Source of the DNA: JAXLYX01 sp046351215
Lineage (GTDB): Bacteria > Myxococcota_A > Polyangia > Polyangiales > Houyiibacteriaceae
DNA: 64,000 bases
Reading direction: 5' to 3'
Assembly: GCA_046351215.1 (NCBI GenBank)
Contig: JAXLYX010000012.1
Coordinates: forward strand, 62,001 to 126,000
The position numbers and the translations under genes are program-made. Below the pieces are notes generated by a model, which saw nothing but the letters and a program-made list of their open reading frames with translations, ran no database searches and had not been told where the DNA came from. Of this stretch, positions 34,628 to 43,835 are shown piece after piece (position 1 is the first letter of the stretch; every line of letters starts with the position of its first letter).

Positions 34628-35221
34628 TCAGCCCACGATCCGCCGGAACGTGAGGTTCACGCGCGCCTCGGTCACCCGCGGATCCTTCGGCACGCCGTGC
34701 CGATACCGCTCCTGCATCGTGCCGCGCATCACGAGCAGGCTGCCGTGCCCGAGCTCGAGGTCGAGCCTGCCGCGCTTCGCTCCCCGCTTGTGGCGGATCT
34801 GGAATCGTCGCGTGGCGCCGAGCGAGATCGACGCGATGACGGGCTCCGGCCCGAGCTCCGGCTCGTCGTCGGAGTGGAAGCCCATCGAGTCCTGGCCGTT
34901 GCGGTAGAGGTTCGCGAGGACGGAATCGAAGGGCAGGGCGAGCCGCTCGAGGAGCTCCTGCCGGAGCGCGGCGAGCGTCTTGGTCCACGGCTCGGGCCGG
35001 TTCGTGACGCCCGAATACGCGTAGACCGCGTGGGGCTCCCCGAGCCATGCCGAGAGGCGAGGCTCCGGGACCTCGCGCCCGAAGAGGCGGATCACGTGGG
35101 CGCGCCAGGGGACCTCGACGAGCAGCGTTTCGAGCACGGCATCGGCGCGTGGACGCTCGAGGAACGTCGGGAAGAGCTCGCAGATCGCGCCTTCCGGCAG
35201 CTCGTGGACGATCGACTCCAC
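34628..35221 (-). CDS. alkB: AlkB-family 2-oxoglutarate/Fe(II) dioxygenase (DNA repair)
   Basis: The 197-aa protein belongs to the AlkB family that repairs 1-methyladenine and 3-methylcytosine in DNA by oxidative demethylation. The iron ligands H116 and D118 (GFHSDDEPELG) and H175 (YRHGVPK) are present. Arginines of the C-terminal RVNLTFRRI block would bind 2-oxoglutarate. LYRNGQDSMGFHSD is the characteristic substrate-side motif. The length fits the ALKBH2/3-like branch. It has its own transcript. The IS5 element inserted 14 bases upstream of its start codon, so its promoter may have been displaced. Confidence 0.93.
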   Translation of the reverse strand: MESIVHELPEGAICELFPTFLERPRADAVLETLLVEVPWRAHVIRLFGREVPEPRLSAWLGEPHAVYAYSGVTNRPEPWTKTLAALRQELLERLALPFDSVLANLYRNGQDSMGFHSDDEPELGPEPVIASISLGATRRFQIRHKRGAKRGRLDLELGHGSLLVMRGTMQERYRHGVPKDPRVTEARVNLTFRRIVG

Positions 35222-35234
35222 GCACCGAGCCTAG

Positions 35235-36112
35235 AACGCATCTCATAACCGGTCGACCGTAAGTCCGCGAGACTCGATCGGATTTCGGGAAGGGGATCGA
35301 CAGAGCCGCGCGAATCTGATCTACGGTCGTCGTGGACCTGACCGACGAGCAGTGGAAAGCCATCGAGAGCGTGTTCCCTGAAGAGGAGCGCAATCGAACC
35401 GGGCCGCAGGGCGGCCGTCCGTATCGCGACCCTCGCGACGTGCTGAACGGCGTGCTCTGGGTGCTTCGTACGGGAGCGCCGTGGGCGGACATGCCTGCAC
35501 GTTATCCGCCCTATCAGACGTGCCACCGTAGGTACCAGCGGTGGGTGGAAGACGGCACGCTGCATCGCCTCCTGACGGTGATCGCGGAGGACCTTCGCGA
35601 TCGCGGCAAGGTGGACCTGACCGAGGCGTACATCGATGGCTCCCACGCGGGGGCTAAAAGGGGGGCCTTGATGTTGGGATCACTCGCCGCGGCAAGGCGA
35701 CCAAGATCATGGCAGTGGCAGACCGCCATGGCCTTCCTGTCGCCGTCTGGGTTGCAAGTGGTGAGCGAGCTGAGTGCCAGCTCGTCGTCGACACGCTCGA
35801 CGCCCGCTTCATCGAAGAAGCGCCCCAGAAGCTGATCGGCGACAAGGCGTACGACAGCGACGCGCTCGACGCGCAGCTCGACCGCGAGCTCGGCACCGAG
35901 CTCATCGCCCCGAATCGAGCGAAGCGCCGCAAGACTCAAGACGGCCGCCAACTGCGCCGCTACCGCCGACGCTGGAAGATCGAGCGCCTCTTCGCCTGGC
36001 TCATGCGGTTCCGGCGCATCGTCACGCGCTGGGAGTGCAAGTCCGAGAATTTCCTCGGCTTCGTCCAGCTCGCATGCCTCGTCATCCTCTTGAGGAGGTT
36101 GTGAGATGCGCT
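35235..36112 (+). mobile_element. IS5-family element (IS427-like), complete
   Basis: The element is 878 bp with inverted ends AACGCATCTCATAACC and (inverted) AGCGCATCTCACAACC, 14 of 16 matching. A 4-bp CTAG duplication flanks it (35231-35234 and 36113-36116). It carries one transposase in two overlapping frames. It stands between alkB and a Cys-rich lipoprotein gene. The boundaries could shift by one base because of the CTAG duplication. Confidence 0.9.
35332..36104 (+). CDS. IS5-family transposase, two frames joined by -1 frameshift
   Basis: Frame 1 (GTG 35332 to stop 35835) encodes the DUF4096 part (DLTDEQWKAIESVFP; GGRPYRDPRDVLNGVLWVLR) and the first catalytic Asp (YIDGSHAGAK). The rest is in the -1 frame, with GLDVGITRRGKATK, DKAYDSDALD and ERLFAWLMRFRRI, ending at 36104. 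The frames meet at AAAAGGGGGG near 35655; a -1 slip there gives AKRGGLDVG, matching related IS427-group transposases. This is most likely programmed frameshifting and not damage. Confidence 0.88.
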
Positions 36113-36178
36113 CTAGCGCCCCGATTGAAGGCCCGCCTCTCGGATGCTACTCCCGCGCACCCTGTGGGAGGGGTCCGC

Positions 36179-37348
36179 ATGGTATCGGTAAAAGTGCGCA
36201 AGAGCCGCACGGCTGCTCGGCTCGTCCTCGCGGCCGCCGGGCTCGTCCTCCTCGCGAGCGGCTGCTTCGAGCGCGACTGCCCGGCAGGTCTCGTGGCCTC
36301 GGGCGGCGCCTGTGTCGAACCCGGAACCGACGCGGGCTCGAACGCGCGCGCCTGCTCGGACGGTTGCTGGGCCGACGCGCCGATCTGCAATCCGCAGACG
36401 CTCCGCTGCGTGGCCTGCCTCGCGGCGAGCGACTGCAAGGACGCGCGGCGGCCTCTCTGCCAAGCGCCCGCGCACCGCTGCGTCGAATGCCTCGCTTCCT
36501 CGGATTGCCGGGACACCGCTCGCCCGCTCTGCGATGTCGCGAACGGCGCCTGCGTCGCCTGCCGCACCTCGGACGACTGTCAGGACGCCGACGCTCCGAC
36601 CTGCGACCCGAGCTCGCACACCTGCGTCGGCTGCGTGTCGTCGGCGGATTGCACGGAGGCGACGAAGCCGATCTGCCAGAGCGCGAGCCATTCCTGCCGC
36701 GCGTGCGCGGCCGACGCCGATTGCGCCTCGTTCGCGGAGACCCCCGTCTGCGACGAGCCGACGGGTCGCTGCGTCGCCTGCACGCCCGACACGGAGGTCG
36801 CGCGCTGCGGAGCGAATTCCTGCGACGTCGCGCTGCGCGTCTGCACGTCGACGGCGCGCCGCTCGCTCGGCCGCTGTCAGCCCTGTCGTGCGGGCTCCGA
36901 ATGCGGGCCGGGCACGTTCTGCGTGCGGCCGAGCGCGACGCCGGGAGCGACGACCTACTGCATGGTCGACACCCAGACCCTGCCGGGGCAGGCCTGCGCG
37001 GCGACCTCGAGTGACGTGGCCGCGCCGTTCTCGCGCTTGCTCCTCGTCTACGACATCGACGGAACCACGATCCACGGCGTCTGCGCGCCGGAGACCACGT
37101 GCGAGGCCTACCTCGACTACGCCGCGAACGATCGACTCGGCAAGACCTGCGGCAGCACCCTGGACTGTGGCGATCCCACGCTGCCCTTCGACGCCGTCTG
37201 CTCGAAGGCGGGCGCGAGCGCCGGCCATTGCGTGATGATGTGCGATCAGAGCCCCGGCTCCTGCTTCACGACGCACGTCTGCCGGACGGACGACATGGGC
37301 GGCCTCGACACGACAACCAGTGTGCAGCACGCGACCTGCGGCTACTGA
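36179..37348 (+). CDS. Cys-rich lipoprotein with six 24-residue disulfide repeats
   Basis: The 389-aa protein has lipobox LLASGC (Cys29). Six consecutive repeats of pattern P-x-C-x6-C-x2-C-x5-C run from about residue 68 to 212 (e.g. PLCDVANGACVACRTSDDC), ending with the CVACTPDTEVARCG block shared with the triplet at 30.8-33.5 kb. A C-terminal domain with more Cys follows (TCGSTLDCGDP; SPGSCFTTHVC). GGGAGGGG precedes the ATG by 5 bases. It is a dispersed fourth member of the same family, with two more repeats, and lies after the IS5 insertion. Function unknown. Confidence 0.82.
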   Translation: MVSVKVRKSRTAARLVLAAAGLVLLASGCFERDCPAGLVASGGACVEPGTDAGSNARACSDGCWADAPICNPQTLRCVACLAASDCKDARRPLCQAPAHRCVECLASSDCRDTARPLCDVANGACVACRTSDDCQDADAPTCDPSSHTCVGCVSSADCTEATKPICQSASHSCRACAADADCASFAETPVCDEPTGRCVACTPDTEVARCGANSCDVALRVCTSTARRSLGRCQPCRAGSECGPGTFCVRPSATPGATTYCMVDTQTLPGQACAATSSDVAAPFSRLLLVYDIDGTTIHGVCAPETTCEAYLDYAANDRLGKTCGSTLDCGDPTLPFDAVCSKAGASAGHCVMMCDQSPGSCFTTHVCRTDDMGGLDTTTSVQHATCGY

Positions 37349-37384
37349 TCGTCGGGGTCTCCGAGGTCCCGCGGAGGTTGCCCC

Positions 37385-38551
37385 TCAGCGCCGCCGCGAA
37401 GCGCGTCGACGCTGACGACGCTCGCGACGCGAGAGCTCGCGGGGCGGAGCGCGACGTCGCGCGGGGCGTGCCGCGGGCTGCTCCGGCTCGGCCTCGGCGA
37501 CGGCCTCGTCGCTCGCCTCGGGTTCTTCCGCCGCGGCGGCCTCGTCCACCGAGGGCGCGGGCTCCGCGACCTCTGCACCCGCGGCCTCGTCCGACGGAGC
37601 CGCGGCAGCTGCGGGCGGAGGCGCAGCGGCCGCGACCTGCGGTGGGCTGCCGACGGGGCCGGGCGCCGCGATCGCGGCACCGGTCTGCGTCGGGGCATGC
37701 GTGCTCGCCGTGGCTTCGCCTGCCTGGAGGCGCGGAAGGACGACGAAGATCGCGGCGCCCACGAGCAGGGCGAGGGCCGCGGCCGCGACGAGCCACATCG
37801 GGCGGAACGAGCTTCCACCCGCCGCGGTGGACGGCGTGACGGCGTTCATCGGCTGCGTCGCGGCGAGCGGGAGCGGAGCGCTCTCGGCGCGCGCCTTCGC
37901 GAGCTCGAGCTCCTTCTCCTCCTCGCTCTGCGCCTCGTCCGCGCCGCGGATCGAATAGGGCGCGAAGGGCGAGCCGCCGGGCAGGCTCGCGCGAGCCTCG
38001 CTCGTGACGACGAACGCGAACGGCGGAGGCGGGAGGCCTTCCGAGGCGGGCGCGGGAGCCGGAGCGGGCTCGGGCGTCGCGACCGCTGGAGCGGGCTCGG
38101 GCGTCGCGACCGCCGGCGTGGGCTCGGGAGTCGCCGCGACCGGCGTCGCCGTGATCGCCGGCGCGGGCTGCGCGAGCGGCGCCGCTGCGGGAACGGGCGC
38201 CGCCGGGACGCCGAGCAGGGTCGGGGCGGAGGCCGCAGGCTGCGCGGGCGCCGTCGATGCACGCGGCGGCGGCACGGGCGGTGGAACCGAGCTCGGCCTC
38301 GGGGGCGGGACCGGCGGGGGCACGGAGCTCGCCCGCGGCGGCGGAGGCGGAGGCGCGGAGACGCGCGGCGTCGCGGCCGCGGGCTTCGGGGCTCCGGGAA
38401 GGCTCGATGCGCGGGGGGGCGGCGGCGGTGGCGCCGAAACGCGGGGCTTCGCCGGCGCGTTCCCGACCGAGGTCGGGGACGTCGGCGTCGCAGCCTTGGG
38501 AGTCCCGGTCGCGGTCTCGGCCGGCCCGACCTTGTCGTTCGCTTCGCCCAT
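37385..38551 (-). CDS. Pro/Ala-rich single-TM protein, hypothetical
   Basis: The 388-aa protein is low-complexity: Pro-rich repeats APPPPPPRASS and PPPVPPPR over residues 37-100, Ala/Pro repeats AVATPEPAPA to about 170, a short folded-looking part, and one TM helix near residues 250-270 (MWLVAAAALALLVGAAIFVV). The tail is acidic then strongly basic (RRRAPPRELSRRERRQRRR). The charge pattern suggests an N-in or N-out bitopic envelope protein. No catalytic domain is seen. It is convergent with the Cys-rich gene at 36179. Confidence 0.72.
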   Translation of the reverse strand: MGEANDKVGPAETATGTPKAATPTSPTSVGNAPAKPRVSAPPPPPPRASSLPGAPKPAAATPRVSAPPPPPPRASSVPPPVPPPRPSSVPPPVPPPRASTAPAQPAASAPTLLGVPAAPVPAAAPLAQPAPAITATPVAATPEPTPAVATPEPAPAVATPEPAPAPAPASEGLPPPPFAFVVTSEARASLPGGSPFAPYSIRGADEAQSEEEKELELAKARAESAPLPLAATQPMNAVTPSTAAGGSSFRPMWLVAAAALALLVGAAIFVVLPRLQAGEATASTHAPTQTGAAIAAPGPVGSPPQVAAAAPPPAAAAAPSDEAAGAEVAEPAPSVDEAAAAEEPEASDEAVAEAEPEQPAARPARRRAPPRELSRRERRQRRRASRRR

Positions 38552-38742
38552 GGTTCCTCGAAGTGCAGCCTAGCGATCCTTTGCGCGGGATCACAAGTCG
38601 GGCAAACCCGGAGCCTTGGCCGAACCGGCTGGGCGCGCCGAGTCTATTGACTTCGATTCAACTCGTGGCAGTCTGGCGCCGCGCTCGACGTTCCGCGACG
38701 ATCCGCGGTCGACGTCGAGCTCGACCGCCGTCGGAGGGAGAC

Positions 38743-39693
38743 ATGGCCAGCATCCTCGCGGAGCTCGCGAAGCTCTACAGCCGCGCCGTCATCAAACGCC
38801 GTCCGCACGACGTACCGACCCTCGTGCGCCACCTCCGCCGGACGATGGATCGACCGCCCTTCCCGGCGATCCTCTCGCGGGGCGTGTCCCTGCGTCGCAC
38901 GCGGATCGCAGGCATCCCGTGCGACCTCGTCACGACCGAGCAGCCGAAGACGGCCGTGCTCTACCTCCACGGCGGCGGCTACGTCGCGGGCGTCACCGAG
39001 ACCTACCATCCGTTCGCCGCCGAGCTCGCGAAGGGGCTCGTGGCCGAGGTCTTCCTGCCGGTGTACCGCCTCGCGCCCGAGCATCCCTTCCCCGCGGCGC
39101 ACGAGGACGCGATGGCGACGTACGAGGCGATCCTCGCGAAGGGCTACCGTGGCGAGGACATCGTCGTCGCAGGCGACTCGGCCGGCGGCGGCCTCACGCT
39201 CGCGGTGCTGCTCGCGATCCGCGATCGCGGGCTGCCCCGACCGCGCTGCGCGCTCGCGATGTCGCCCTACGCGGACGTCACGGCGACCCTGCCGAGCGTC
39301 GATCTCAACGACCGCTCCGACTCGATGCTGAGCGCGTACCTGCTCCGCCTCGGCGGCGACGTGTACCACGGTCGCACGGACGCCCGGGACCCGTACGTCT
39401 CGCCGATCTACGGCGATTTCCACGGGCTCCCGCCGCTCTACGTGACGGTGAGCAACGAGGAATGCCTCCTCGACGACGCGCTCTCCGTCGTGTCGAAGGC
39501 GCGCGAGGCCGGCGTGCACGTCGAGCTCGTGCGGCGCTCGGGCCTCCTGCACGTCTGGCCGGTCTTCGTGCCGTTCGTGCCGGAAGCACGCGAGGACGTT
39601 CGGAAGATGATCGCGTTCGCGCGCGGGGCGGCCGTCAGGGCGCCGGGAGTCTCGAGCGCACCACGAGGGTCGGCTCGCTCGGCGGCTGGCTGA
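38743..39693 (+). CDS. HSL-type alpha/beta-hydrolase esterase
   Basis: The 316-aa protein is a hormone-sensitive-lipase family esterase. The oxyanion-hole motif HGGG is at residues 76-79 and the nucleophile elbow GDSAGG at 144-149 (Ser146). A likely acid is in NEECLLDDA (Asp244/245) and the catalytic His270 is in GLLHVWPVF. The N-terminal 40 residues form the usual cap. GGAGGGAG stands just before the ATG at 38743. The natural substrate is unknown; short-chain acyl esters are usual for the family. It has no signal peptide. Confidence 0.92.
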   Translation: MASILAELAKLYSRAVIKRRPHDVPTLVRHLRRTMDRPPFPAILSRGVSLRRTRIAGIPCDLVTTEQPKTAVLYLHGGGYVAGVTETYHPFAAELAKGLVAEVFLPVYRLAPEHPFPAAHEDAMATYEAILAKGYRGEDIVVAGDSAGGGLTLAVLLAIRDRGLPRPRCALAMSPYADVTATLPSVDLNDRSDSMLSAYLLRLGGDVYHGRTDARDPYVSPIYGDFHGLPPLYVTVSNEECLLDDALSVVSKAREAGVHVELVRRSGLLHVWPVFVPFVPEAREDVRKMIAFARGAAVRAPGVSSAPRGSARSAAG

Positions 39694-39756
39694 CGCGGTC
39701 GCTCGAGCGAACGCGTAGCGCTGGCGCTCACGACGAGGCGAGGGCAGCATGGTCCG

Positions 39757-40896
39757 GTGAGCTCCGGCATCCCCACCCCGCTGCCGATCGACGCGCAGCT
39801 CCGCGCGCTCCACGCCTCGTTGCGCGGCGACCTGCCCGGGATCGCCCGGATCGCGCTCGTCGCCTACGACGCGAAGGCGGACTCGCTCGAGACCTACGCC
39901 CACTCGACCTCGGGCCCCGACCCCCTCGCGCACTACGAGGCCCGCCTCTCGGAGGTGCCTTCGCTCGCCGAGCTCGCGCGGACCGGACGTGATCGGGTGA
40001 TCGACGACCTCGCGGAGCTCGCGGACTCGAACGCGCCGCACAGCCGCGCGATCGCGAGGCGCTTCCGCTCGAGCTACACGCGCCCCCTCTACGAGGTGGG
40101 ACGCCTCCGCGGCTTCGTCTTCTTCGACGCGGACGAAGCGGGCTATTTCACGCAGGGCGTCCTGCACCGCCTCGTCGTGTACGGCGACTTCGTCGCACTG
40201 CTCCTCGCGAGCCATCTCTTCCCCGCGCGGCTGCTCGAGTCGGCGGTCGAGGTCGCCGCGCGCGTCAGCCACAGCCGCGATCCGGAGACGGGCGCCCACC
40301 TCGATCGCATGGCCCGGTTCTCGCGCGCGATCGCGACGGAGCTCGCGGACGAACGGGCGCTCGCGGACGCGTGGATCGAGCATCTCTTCCTGTTCGCGCC
40401 CCTGCACGATCTCGGGAAGGTGGCGATCCCGGACGCCGTGCTGCGCAAGCCCGATCGCCTCACGGCCGACGAGCTCCTCGTGATGCGGAGCCACGTCACG
40501 AGAGGACGCGAGCTCGTCGATCGCGTGCTCCGCGACACGCAGATGGACGGCCTGCCCTACGTCGACATCCTCCGCAACCTCGTGCTCCACCACCACGAGT
40601 GCTGGGACGGGAGCGGGTATCCGTCGGGCCTCGCAGGCGAGGCGATTCCGCTCGAGGCGCGCATCGTGAAGGTGGCCGACGTCTTCGATGCCCTCACCTC
40701 GGAGCGAGTCTACAAGGCGGCCTGGGACACGGACAGCGCGATCCGCTACCTCCGCGCCGGCGCCGGCCGGAGCCTCGACCCCGGCTGCGTCGCGGCCTTC
40801 GAGCGCTGCCTCGGCGAGATCGAGGCCATCCGGCGGGCCTTCCGCGACGTGCCCGAGCAGGCGGGCCTCCGCGAGGGCTACGACGCGGATCTCTGA
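39757..40896 (+). CDS. HD-GYP domain protein, putative c-di-GMP phosphodiesterase
   Basis: The 379-aa protein has an N-terminal sensor part (residues 1-150, GAF-like: RIALVAYDAKADSLETYAHS to RLRGFVFFDAD) and a C-terminal HD-GYP domain. The HD pair is H217-D218 (PLHDLGKVAIP). The HH motif LHHHECWDGSGYPSGL (GYP at 287-289) and VADVFDALTSERVYK follow. Metal ligands appear complete, so it should hydrolyse c-di-GMP or a related dinucleotide. No response-regulator domain is present. The GTG start has a weak site upstream. Confidence 0.92.
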   Translation: MSSGIPTPLPIDAQLRALHASLRGDLPGIARIALVAYDAKADSLETYAHSTSGPDPLAHYEARLSEVPSLAELARTGRDRVIDDLAELADSNAPHSRAIARRFRSSYTRPLYEVGRLRGFVFFDADEAGYFTQGVLHRLVVYGDFVALLLASHLFPARLLESAVEVAARVSHSRDPETGAHLDRMARFSRAIATELADERALADAWIEHLFLFAPLHDLGKVAIPDAVLRKPDRLTADELLVMRSHVTRGRELVDRVLRDTQMDGLPYVDILRNLVLHHHECWDGSGYPSGLAGEAIPLEARIVKVADVFDALTSERVYKAAWDTDSAIRYLRAGAGRSLDPGCVAAFERCLGEIEAIRRAFRDVPEQAGLREGYDADL

Positions 40897-40932
40897 CGCG
40901 GTGCTCGGAGGCACGAGCGGCCGTCCGGGGGT

Positions 40933-41379
40933 ATGCTCGCCCCTATGCGGCATCTCCCCACCCTCGCGTCGGCCATGACGGCGTTTCCCTATTCGATCGA
41001 GGCAGGCGCGAGCCTGACCGATGCGAAGGTCATGATGGCCGAGCACGACATCCGCCACCTGCCCGTCACGGACGGCGGGCAGATCGTCGGCATCGTCGCG
41101 TACACCGACGTCCTGGCCGCCCTGACGGTGCGGGACGAGGGCTCGGACGAGACCCGCGTCGCCGAGGTCTGCGCCACGCATGCCTACGTCGTCGAGGTCG
41201 GAACCCACCTCGAGGACGTGACGCGCGAGATGGCCCGGAGGCACATCGGCTCGGCCCTCGTGACGAAGCAGGGGAAGCTCGTCGGCATCCTCACGGGCTC
41301 GGACGTCTGTCGCGTCCTCGGAGACCTGCTCGAATCGCTCCGCCCCGGCGCTCCCGGCTCCGGCGGCGACGTCGCCTGA
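40933..41379 (+). CDS. CBS-domain-pair protein
   Basis: The 148-aa protein is a tandem CBS pair: CBS1 around residues 15-70 (MTAFPYSIEAGASLTDAKV; RHLPVTDGGQIVGIV) and CBS2 around 75-135 (YVVEVGTHLEDVTREMARR; SALVTKQGKLVGILT). Such modules bind adenine nucleotides and regulate partner proteins. There is no fused catalytic domain. A second ATG at 40945 would remove four residues and cannot be excluded. It lies between HD-GYP and MDR genes in the same direction. Confidence 0.88.
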   Translation: MLAPMRHLPTLASAMTAFPYSIEAGASLTDAKVMMAEHDIRHLPVTDGGQIVGIVAYTDVLAALTVRDEGSDETRVAEVCATHAYVVEVGTHLEDVTREMARRHIGSALVTKQGKLVGILTGSDVCRVLGDLLESLRPGAPGSGGDVA

Positions 41380-41389
41380 AGGCGCGAGC

Positions 41390-42424
41390 GTGCGCGCGAT
41401 CGTCGTCCCGAGGCCCGGCTCCTACGAGCAGCTCGTGCTCGAGTCCCGTCCCGACGCCGAGCCCGGCGCCGGAGAGGTGGCGATCGACGTCTCGGCCGTC
41501 GGCGTGAACTACGCCGACTGCGTCGTCCGGATGGGGCTCTACGAGTCGGCGAAGAAGTACGTCGGCTACCCGATCGTCCCTGGCTTCGAGGTGGCGGGGA
41601 GGGTGGTCGGCCTCGGGGCGGGCGTCGTCGACCTCGCGGTCGGCGACGAGGTCTTCGCCGTCACGCGCTTCGGAGGCTACGCGACACGCCTCGTCGTCCC
41701 CCGCGCGTACGTCTTCCCGCGCCCCGCGCGCTTCACGGACGCGCAGGCGGCGGCCTTCCCCTCGGTGCACCTCACGGCGTGGTGGGCGCTCGTCGAGCTC
41801 GCGCATCCGCGCCCGGGCTCGCGCATCCTCGTGCACTCGGCCGCGGGCGGCGTGGGGCAGGCCGCGGTCGGGATCGCGAAGATCCTCGGCGCGGAGGTCG
41901 TCGGGGTCGTCGGGAGCGCCGCCAAGGTCGAGGCGGCTCGTCGGGCCGGCGCGGACCACGTGATCGACGCGAGCCGAGGGAGTCTCTTCCGCGAGGCGGA
42001 GCGGCTCTCCCCCGAGGGCTACGACGTGATCCTCGACGCGAACGGTCCGTCGACGTTGAAAGCGAGCTACGAGCACCTGCGTCCGGGCGGGCGCCTCGTC
42101 GTCTACGGCTTCCATTCCATGCTCCCGAAGAGCGAGGGCCGACCGAGCCTCGCGAAGCTCGCCCTCGAATGGCTCCGCGTGCCCCGCTTCGATCCGCTGC
42201 GCATGACAGGCGAGAACCGCAGCGTGCTCGCGTTCAACCTCTCCTACCTCTTCGAGCGTCAGGACCTGCTCGGCCTCGCGACGAAGGATCTCCTCCGATG
42301 GGTCGACGAAGGCCGTCTCGCGGCGCCGAGCGTCACCGAGCACGCCTTCGATCGCGTCGCGGACGCCCATCGTGCGCTCGAGAGCGGGACGACGACGGGC
42401 AAGCTCGTCCTGCGCGTTCGATGA
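41390..42424 (+). CDS. MDR-family NAD(P)-dependent oxidoreductase (VAT-1/quinone-reductase-like)
   Basis: The 344-aa protein is a medium-chain dehydrogenase/reductase without the structural zinc site. The N-terminal GroES-like domain (GEVAIDVSAVGVNYADCVVR; PIVPGFEVAGRVVGLG) is followed by a Rossmann fold with the nucleotide motif HSAAGGVGQAA near residues 143-153. Length and the SYLFERQ/KLVLRVR end resemble the VAT-1/quinone-reductase branch. It would reduce an enone or quinone with NADPH; the substrate is unknown. The GTG start lies 10 bases after the CBS stop, so the two may be co-transcribed. Confidence 0.88.
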   Translation: MRAIVVPRPGSYEQLVLESRPDAEPGAGEVAIDVSAVGVNYADCVVRMGLYESAKKYVGYPIVPGFEVAGRVVGLGAGVVDLAVGDEVFAVTRFGGYATRLVVPRAYVFPRPARFTDAQAAAFPSVHLTAWWALVELAHPRPGSRILVHSAAGGVGQAAVGIAKILGAEVVGVVGSAAKVEAARRAGADHVIDASRGSLFREAERLSPEGYDVILDANGPSTLKASYEHLRPGGRLVVYGFHSMLPKSEGRPSLAKLALEWLRVPRFDPLRMTGENRSVLAFNLSYLFERQDLLGLATKDLLRWVDEGRLAAPSVTEHAFDRVADAHRALESGTTTGKLVLRVR

Positions 42425-42443
42425 CGTCGACGGGGCGCGGCGC

Positions 42444-43835
42444 TCAGCGCGGCAGCGTTGGATACGAATCGACCCAGGGCGCCGCGGCCTCGAGCTCGTA
42501 GGCGAGCGAGAGGAGAACGTCCTCCCGCCCGAGCGAGGCGGCGAAGTGGCTGCCGAGCGGAAGGCCTTCGGACGTCCGGAAGAGCGGGACCGACATCGCC
42601 GGGACTCCGGCGATGTTGTGGATGGCCGTGTAGCCAGCGAGCGTCTCGGTGCGGCGGAGGAGCGTCTCGCGATCGAGCTCGGGCGAGAGATGGCCGAGCC
42701 TCGGTGTCTCGCACGGCGTCGTCGGCGTGAGGACGACGTCGTAGGCGGCCAGGAAGCGGCTCATGGCGTCGGCCGCCGAGAAGAGTCCGCCCATCGCTCG
42801 CTCGATCGCGTCCGCCTGCAGCGAGCGGGACCAGGCGATCAGCGCGAGCGTGAAGGGCTCGAGCTCGCCCTCGCCGACGGGCCTTCCGAGCATCGCGCTC
42901 ATCTGCTCCGCCATCAGGCTCATGCCGGCGCCCGCGAGCGTGAAGAAGCCGTCCGAGATCGCCCGACCGTCGACCGGCGGAGCCGCGATCTCCACGACCT
43001 CGTGGCCGAGCGCACGGCAGAGCGCGACCGACTTCTCGAGGATCGTGCGTGCCTCCGGCACCGGCTCCTCGCCCATCAGCGTGCGTGTGTCGGCTCCGAT
43101 GCGGAGTCGCCGTGTGGAGGGGCCGGAGACGAGACCGAGTCGGGAGAGACCTCCTGCCGGCTCCTCGAGCACGGCGAGGAGGCTCGCGCTGTCGCGCACC
43201 GTGCGGCTCACGCAGTGCTCGATGACGAGCCCGTTCATGTCGGGCACCCCGACCGAGGCGTTGCGACCGCGGCTCGGCTTGAGCCCGAAGACTCCGCAGG
43301 CGGACGCGGGGATGCGGATCGAGCCGCCGCCGTCGCTCGCGTGCGCCATCGGCACCATGCCGCTCGCCACCGCCGCCGCCGACCCTCCGGACGAGCCGGT
43401 CGCCGAGCGCTCGGGATCCCAGGGGTTCCGCGTGATGCCGGCGGCTCGTGTCTCCGTGCTCCCGAGCAGCCCGAATTCCGACGTGGTCGTCTTGCCGAGC
43501 ATCACGAGCCCCGCCGCGTCGAGCCGCTCCGTGAAGGGCGAGCCCTGTGTCGCGACGTTCGCGGCGAAGAGGCGCGAGCCCATCCGATGCGGAAGGCCCG
43601 GATACGCGAGGAGATCCTTCGCGAGGAAGGGCACGCCTCCGAACACGCCCCGAGGCGTCTCTGCCGCACGCCGTCGCGCGGCCTCGAACGCCGTGCTCGC
43701 GAGCGCGTGGAGCCGGGGCTCGAGGGCCTCGATCCGCGCGATCGCGGCCTCGACGAGCTCGAGGGACGTGACCTCGCCGCGTGCGACGAGCTCGGCCTGT
43801 GCGGTCGCATCGAGCTTCGAGAGATCGATCGTCAT
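42444..43835 (-). CDS. amidase (amidase-signature family)
   Basis: The 463-aa enzyme has the amidase-signature catalytic triad in correct spacing: Lys73 (PFLAKDLL), Ser148 (TGSSGGS) and Ser172 (DGGGSIRIPA). A Gly/Ser-rich signature lies between. The C-terminal part (TPTTPCETPRLG; YTAIHNIAGVPAMSVP) is typical. It hydrolyses amides by the Ser-cisSer-Lys mechanism; the substrate is unknown. The ATG at 43835 overlaps the TetR stop (ATGA). It is transcribed with the TetR gene and is probably its target. Confidence 0.93.
   Translation of the reverse strand: MTIDLSKLDATAQAELVARGEVTSLELVEAAIARIEALEPRLHALASTAFEAARRRAAETPRGVFGGVPFLAKDLLAYPGLPHRMGSRLFAANVATQGSPFTERLDAAGLVMLGKTTTSEFGLLGSTETRAAGITRNPWDPERSATGSSGGSAAAVASGMVPMAHASDGGGSIRIPASACGVFGLKPSRGRNASVGVPDMNGLVIEHCVSRTVRDSASLLAVLEEPAGGLSRLGLVSGPSTRRLRIGADTRTLMGEEPVPEARTILEKSVALCRALGHEVVEIAAPPVDGRAISDGFFTLAGAGMSLMAEQMSAMLGRPVGEGELEPFTLALIAWSRSLQADAIERAMGGLFSAADAMSRFLAAYDVVLTPTTPCETPRLGHLSPELDRETLLRRTETLAGYTAIHNIAGVPAMSVPLFRTSEGLPLGSHFAASLGREDVLLSLAYELEAAAPWVDSYPTLPR

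Noticed and set aside
38644..41244. 866-aa minus-strand frame over the esterase, HD-GYP and CBS genes
   Set aside because: Antisense shadow of three clear genes; no motif and no RBS.
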